Assembly (NCBI RefSeq): GCF_023715895.1
Contig: NZ_JAMBOO010000005.1
Span: 113,827 to 177,826 of the forward strand
DNA: 64,000 bases
Reading direction: 5' to 3'
Origin: Domibacillus indicus
GTDB taxonomy: Bacteria; Bacillota; Bacilli; Bacillales; Domibacillaceae
Shown: positions 60,471 to 64,000 of the stretch, in pieces
Numbering within the stretch: the first letter of the stretch is position 1
Layout of the letters: each line of letters starts with the position of its first letter
The notes under the pieces: model-generated
What the model saw: only the letters and a program-made list of their open reading frames with translations
Databases searched by the model: none
What the model was told of the DNA's origin: nothing
Program-made: the position numbers and the translations under genes

Positions 60471-62066
60471 TTATAAACCTGCTGCTAACCCTATAGGAGA
60501 GAACAAAGTATATACGCCAATCATAAGAATTACAATAACGGCAGCCACAAGCTTCCCGTACTTCCAAGGCATTAAATCGACCTTGTTGGAAGTTGCCAAT
60601 TCGAAGTCCTCTTCTCTTGGTGCAAGCTTTCCAACGATTAGCATGACTAAGACCGATACAGGGAACAGGACAGCAAGTATGTACAAGAAATTGACTTCTC
60701 CAAAGAATACTTTTGAGAGTGCATACAAAATGATGTGCGTAATCAGGGCGATTTTAGGCGCAAGCGCCGGTACCCTTTTACTGAAAAAACCGACCATGAC
60801 AGCCGCAATAATAGGCACATTGTAAAATCCGAACATTTCCTGAAGATACGTATAAAGCCCGGATGGCGCAAACATCACTAATGGCGCGATCACAACAGAA
60901 ACCCCCGCTAAAATGATCGTGAATATTTTTCCGGCTTTGACAAGCTCCTGTTCCTTCGCCTGGGGCTTGAAAATAGGCTTATAGATATCCAGCGTAAACA
61001 ATGTAATACAGCTATTTAGTGCACCGTTAAAAGAACTTAAAATGGCTCCGAACAGCACGGCTGCAAAGAAACCGGAAAATGCCACCGGAACAATATCAAC
61101 AATGAGCTGCGGATACGCCATATCTGCTGTTTTCAAAGAGTTTCCGTACATGTGGAATGCAATGATTCCAGGAACAACCAAGTAAAAGGCACCAAATATT
61201 TTAAAGAAGCCGGCATATAAAACCCCTTTTTGCCCTTCTGCTAAATTTTTTGCACCAAATGTCCGCTGTACAATGGCTTGATTCGTACACCAATAAAACA
61301 AATTATTAACTAATAAACCGGTAAAAAGAGTTGGCCAAGGAATACTCGATGAATGATCGCCAATTGCATTTAATTTATCGGGATTAGAATGCAGCAATTT
61401 ATCAACACCGGCACCAATGTCGCCTTGTCCAAGTGCAAGCAAACCGAGAATTGGGATCATAAACCCACCAATGATAAGACCTATACCATATAAGGTGTCA
61501 GATACCGCAATCGCTTTCATTCCACCGAAAACAACATAGAAGCATCCAATGACACCTGTTGCAAGTGCAATGAGAAAAACGGTCATAAACGTTCCCGTAT
61601 TCAATGCATCCGAAATACTAAAAATACTGTCTAAAACGATTGCACCAGAGTACAAAACGGTAGGAAGATAAGAAGATGCATAACCAAGTAAAAACAATAC
61701 AGAAATAATTTGTCTCGTCCGTACATCATAGCGCTGCTCCAAAAAGTCTGGAATTGTGCTGATCCCGCTTTTCAGATATCTTGGCAAAAACACAAACGCC
61801 ATAAAAATCAAAGCAAGCGGCGCTGTTACTTCCCATGCCATTACGACCATTGAAGTAGAATAACTCTGTCCATTTAAACCCACCATTTGTTCCGTGGATA
61901 AATTGGTTAAAATTAAGGAAAACGCTATGTAAATACCTGTTAAGCTCCGCCCGCCTAAAAAATAGCCATCTGAACTTTCCAAATTCACATCTTTCGTTTT
62001 ATACCATGAATACCATGCGATAAATCCTGTAAATAGAAGAAAGGTGATAACGGTTACATAAAACAT
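60471..62066 (-). CDS. Sodium:solute symporter (SSS, SGLT-like)
   Basis: A 531-residue transporter with about 14 membrane helices. Features of the SGLT branch: YFLGGRSLTGIYIAFSLILT, NLSTEQMVGLNGQSYSTSMV (substrate and sodium site region), IPDFLEQRYDVRTRQIISVL, YVVFGGMKAIAVSDTLYGIG, and LFGAILSSFNGALNSCITLF with the conserved Na2-site serines, then LDIYKP. The vSGLT-like layout suggests a sugar or inositol. It follows the Gfo/Idh dehydrogenase gene by 115 bases on the same strand, so both probably belong to one LacI-controlled catabolic unit. Confidence 0.9.
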   Translation of the reverse strand: MFYVTVITFLLFTGFIAWYSWYKTKDVNLESSDGYFLGGRSLTGIYIAFSLILTNLSTEQMVGLNGQSYSTSMVVMAWEVTAPLALIFMAFVFLPRYLKSGISTIPDFLEQRYDVRTRQIISVLFLLGYASSYLPTVLYSGAIVLDSIFSISDALNTGTFMTVFLIALATGVIGCFYVVFGGMKAIAVSDTLYGIGLIIGGFMIPILGLLALGQGDIGAGVDKLLHSNPDKLNAIGDHSSSIPWPTLFTGLLVNNLFYWCTNQAIVQRTFGAKNLAEGQKGVLYAGFFKIFGAFYLVVPGIIAFHMYGNSLKTADMAYPQLIVDIVPVAFSGFFAAVLFGAILSSFNGALNSCITLFTLDIYKPIFKPQAKEQELVKAGKIFTIILAGVSVVIAPLVMFAPSGLYTYLQEMFGFYNVPIIAAVMVGFFSKRVPALAPKIALITHIILYALSKVFFGEVNFLYILAVLFPVSVLVMLIVGKLAPREEDFELATSNKVDLMPWKYGKLVAAVIVILMIGVYTLFSPIGLAAGL

Positions 62067-62181
62067 AATGCTGTCCTCCTTGAAATTCTGTCATGCAGAG
62101 TTTTACCTCGTTTTTATACAATCAAATGAAAACCAAAAGGGCATACTTACTTTTAACGGATAACAGTATGCCCCTCCTTTA

Positions 62182-63237
62182 TTAAATAGATGACGGAAGC
62201 GCTTTATATGGAGACTGAACTGTAACTAGTTCTCCTGTTTCAAACGAGTCCTTGCACGCATAGCCAAGAGCTGTTGATAACACACCATCCTCAACTGTCA
62301 CGCTTGGCTGTCTGTTTTCCCGGATGCAGGAAATAAATTCTTCTGCTTCACTTAAATAGGCCTGTTCAAAGCGCTCTAAAAATCCTTCCGCACATTCGTT
62401 TACAGCTCCCGTATCATCAAATACAGTGACCATATTTTTTTCAGGAGTAGTGCCAATTCTCAACGTACCATTTGTACCGATAATTTCGGTTTCAATATGA
62501 TACCCATGTGCACAATTGCGGCCCGCTACAAAAATGCCCATTTTATTGTTTTCGAATTTTACCAGGGCGGTGCCCGTTTCTGCATCGTTTAACTGCTCAA
62601 ATTCAGGATGGGCATATGCGCCGCCAATGGCCCATACTTGTTTGGCTTCCGAGCTTAAGTACCATCTAGCCAGGTCTAAATCATGGATGGCCATGTCCAA
62701 AAATAAACCGCCGCTGTAATTGTTTTTCGCAAACTGCATAAAGCCATTGATCGCTTTTGACGGATCAAGTCCATAGCAGCGAATTAAAACTGGTTCTCCA
62801 ATTTTTCCTTCCTCAATTTTCTTTTTTGCATACGCATATGACTTGTCATATCTGCGCATGAAACCGATCATGAAAACCTGTTCTTTATGGTTATTTACGA
62901 CCTCTTGGACACGCAATGCTTCCTCCAGGTACAATCCAAGCGGCTTTTCGCTGAATACATGGAAGCCAGCATTCAAGGCTTTCTCAATCTGTTCACAATG
63001 AAATCCGGATGGCGAAGCAATAAAGATCGCATCGAGCTCTTTATTTTGGAGCATTTCATCATAATTGGTGTAGGCGTATTTAATACCCCATTCTTTTTGA
63101 GCTTGTTCAGCTTCTTCTTGAATTACACTGCAAACAGCCAGTAATTCGCAATTGGGGATGCGGAATGCCAAATTCTCTGCATGCTGTCTTCCTAGTCTGC
63201 CTAATCCTACGATACCAACTTTCACTTTTGCCATCAT
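62182..63237 (-). CDS. Gfo/Idh/MocA dehydrogenase, inositol-dehydrogenase-like
   Basis: I chose ATG 63237 in TTGGGAGACATGATG (the next codon is also ATG); 351 residues. Rossmann motif VKVGIVGLGRLGRQHAENLA, then NCELLAVCS, IASPSGFHCEQIEKALNAGF, the catalytic lysine in HVFSEKPLGLYLEEAL, and D-x-x-x-H in GGLFLDMAIHDLDLARWYLS. G-R-L-G-x-x-H-A-E-N-x-A and the D-x-x-x-H pair are typical of myo- and scyllo-inositol dehydrogenases (IolG/IolX). With the SSS transporter and LacI regulator downstream, it forms a probable inositol or sugar catabolic unit. The exact substrate is not determined. Confidence 0.85.
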   Translation of the reverse strand: MMAKVKVGIVGLGRLGRQHAENLAFRIPNCELLAVCSVIQEEAEQAQKEWGIKYAYTNYDEMLQNKELDAIFIASPSGFHCEQIEKALNAGFHVFSEKPLGLYLEEALRVQEVVNNHKEQVFMIGFMRRYDKSYAYAKKKIEEGKIGEPVLIRCYGLDPSKAINGFMQFAKNNYSGGLFLDMAIHDLDLARWYLSSEAKQVWAIGGAYAHPEFEQLNDAETGTALVKFENNKMGIFVAGRNCAHGYHIETEIIGTNGTLRIGTTPEKNMVTVFDDTGAVNECAEGFLERFEQAYLSEAEEFISCIRENRQPSVTVEDGVLSTALGYACKDSFETGELVTVQSPYKALPSSI

Positions 63238-63320
63238 GTCTCCCAACCTTCCTATATCTCATAATTTTTCTCAAAGATGCCTCTATAAACTTTCTTGTCC
63301 AGCCTTTAAGCCCCTAATAC

Positions 63321-63336
63321 GATAAAGCGCTTACTT
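63321..63336. promoter_or_regulatory. Possible catabolite responsive element
   Basis: GATAAAGCGCTTACTT resembles the AAAGCGCTTT sites near 26895-27174 and the cre consensus. It lies about 85 bases upstream of the dehydrogenase start. Confidence 0.4.
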
Positions 63337-63449
63337 AAACATCCCACCAAATGAAATGTTCTGAATAATTCTCTTCTCTGTACCTCAGCTGCTAGCAAAT
63401 AAAAAATATAGGTTCATTTAAAATAGAGTAAAACATAAACTTTTCAAAG

Positions 63450-63504
63450 AAGGTAAACGTTTTCCTTGTGAGTTTATTAAATAACACGATTATGTAAAAG
63501 TCAA
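63450..63504 (-). promoter_or_regulatory. Promoter and operator of the dehydrogenase/symporter unit
   Basis: On the reverse strand TTGACT (63499-63504), a 17-base spacer and TTTAAT (63476-63481), then the operator AAGGTAAACGTTTTCCTT (63450-63467) covering the expected start point. The operator has an imperfect palindrome with central CG, typical of LacI proteins. Confidence 0.7.
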
Positions 63505-63630
63505 TGTTTTAATTAGTGAAAAAATGACAGTCAACAGAAGTATTTTTTAAAAACCCTTATTTATCAAGGAGCTTATATACCTTAAACCTGTTTTGGTTAG
63601 GCTTAAAAAACATCACCCATCCTCTTTTCC

Positions 63631-63648
63631 AAGGTAAACGTTTTCCTT
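63631..63648. promoter_or_regulatory. Second identical LacI-type operator
   Basis: AAGGTAAACGTTTTCCTT again, 181 bases from the first copy and identical over 18 bases. Spacing suits looping by a tetrameric repressor. A terminator-like hairpin (AAAGCAAGCTGAAA/TTTCAGCTTGCTTT) follows at 63658-63689. Confidence 0.65.
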
Positions 63649-63655
63649 ATTTACA

Positions 63656-63690
63656 AAAAAGCAAGCTGAAATTTCTTTCAGCTTGCTTTA
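63656..63690. terminator. Terminator-like hairpin
   Basis: AAAGCAAGCTGAAA pairs perfectly with TTTCAGCTTGCTTT around four bases, with A/T runs on both sides. Confidence 0.75.
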
Positions 63691-63736
63691 AGTATTCAAA
63701 TCTTAGGACAAAACAACGTTCACCTTGCCGGGCTTC

Positions 63737-64000
63737 TTGAACTACCACCCACTTACCTGACGGTTGAAGTGGGGGATTCCTGGGCAAGGGGATCTTCGAC
63801 CCCCAGTAATCAGGCTAACCCCGTATTCCAACGGTTTTATGACCAAGCTTATCTAGACTGAAGTGAAAGAAGTCGAAGGGCTTCTTTTTTAATATTCAAG
63901 CTCGCATTCAGGTCCCGGTCGTGATGTACGCCGCAGGAAGGACACTCCCACACCCGTACAGCGAGATTTTTTACATCCTTATGCTGATGCCCGCATCTTG
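63737..64000 (-). mobile_element. IS1341-type element, family 3 copy E (partial, runs off the window)
   Basis: From TTGAACTACC onward it matches the right end of copy D at 35875 nearly base for base, including the CCCACTT...AAGTGGG hairpin and the GACCCCCAGTAATCAGGC region. It would take its guide from the flank at 63736 leftward (GAAGCCCGGCAAGGTGAACG). Confidence 0.85.
63849..64000 (-). CDS. tnpB: tnpB, 3' end only (family 3 copy E)
   Basis: The last 50 codons read [40 protein letters not shown] and LRLLSLQSR before the stop at 63849-63851. The second half of the zinc ribbon (CPSCG) and the final RuvC aspartate ([11 protein letters not shown]) are present. It matches copy D except for a few residues (VHHD for VRHD and the last residue). 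The rest of the gene lies outside the window, so integrity cannot be judged. Confidence 0.88.
   Translation of the reverse strand, partial: RCGHQHKDVKNLAVRVWECPSCGVHHDRDLNASLNIKKEALRLLSLQSR

Overview
The window comes from a low-to-mid-GC Gram-positive endospore former of the Bacillaceae. The reasons are strong GGAGG-type ribosome binding sites, a Coat-F spore coat protein, GsiB with a SigB-type promoter, a PerR-type box at ahpCF, YtkL and DUF421 proteins, and LacI/CcpA-style operators. I cannot name the species. I see no rRNA, tRNA or CRISPR array.

Layout. 1-3200: a partial dihydrouridine synthase, a broken S-layer-homology gene fused to a TnpB remnant, and a frameshifted recT-type recombinase gene. 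3684-6047: a PIG-L deacetylase/GT4/GT8 carbohydrate operon. 6600-14970: small membrane proteins and lipoproteins, an Mrr-type endonuclease remnant, a complete TnpB element, frameshifted YdhK-type and SAP-domain genes, a holin-like gene and a monooxygenase-fold protein. 15104-24731: a second TnpB element, an Lrp regulator, a metallo-hydrolase, an MFS transporter, DUF421, GsiB and AhpC-AhpF. 24866-27942: an IolI-like isomerase, its LacI neighbour with a cluster of palindromic operators, and a DsbA-family protein. 28218-31366: a third TnpB element and membrane proteins. 31601-40331: a dicarboxylate block (GntR regulator, tartrate/D-malate dehydrogenase, CitMHS carrier, a TnpB element, YciI, glycerate kinase, CdaR). 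41544-53144: a secreted phosphoesterase with a TnpB element inserted at its stop codon, a manganese-type CDF exporter, a secreted PAP2 phosphatase with an autotransporter-type tail, spore coat genes, YtkL, a CPBP protease and a hydrolase. 53433-59089: a sigma-54-controlled alcohol dehydrogenase/permease/succinate-semialdehyde dehydrogenase operon with its activator. 59201-63237: a LacI regulator, an SSS transporter and an inositol-dehydrogenase-like gene with two operators upstream. The window ends inside a further TnpB element.

Two themes stand out. First, seven copies or remnants of IS200/IS605-group elements, in three unrelated tnpB families, lie in 64 kb with no tnpA transposase. Each complete copy has a structured right end of the kind that yields the TnpB guide RNA (omega RNA), and each would take a different guide from its flank. 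Second, several catabolic modules carry legible control sites: a sigma-54 promoter, two divergent promoters with the same GntR-type palindrome in their spacers, and two sets of LacI-type operators. Several genes are broken by single-base indels, which could be real decay or sequencing error.
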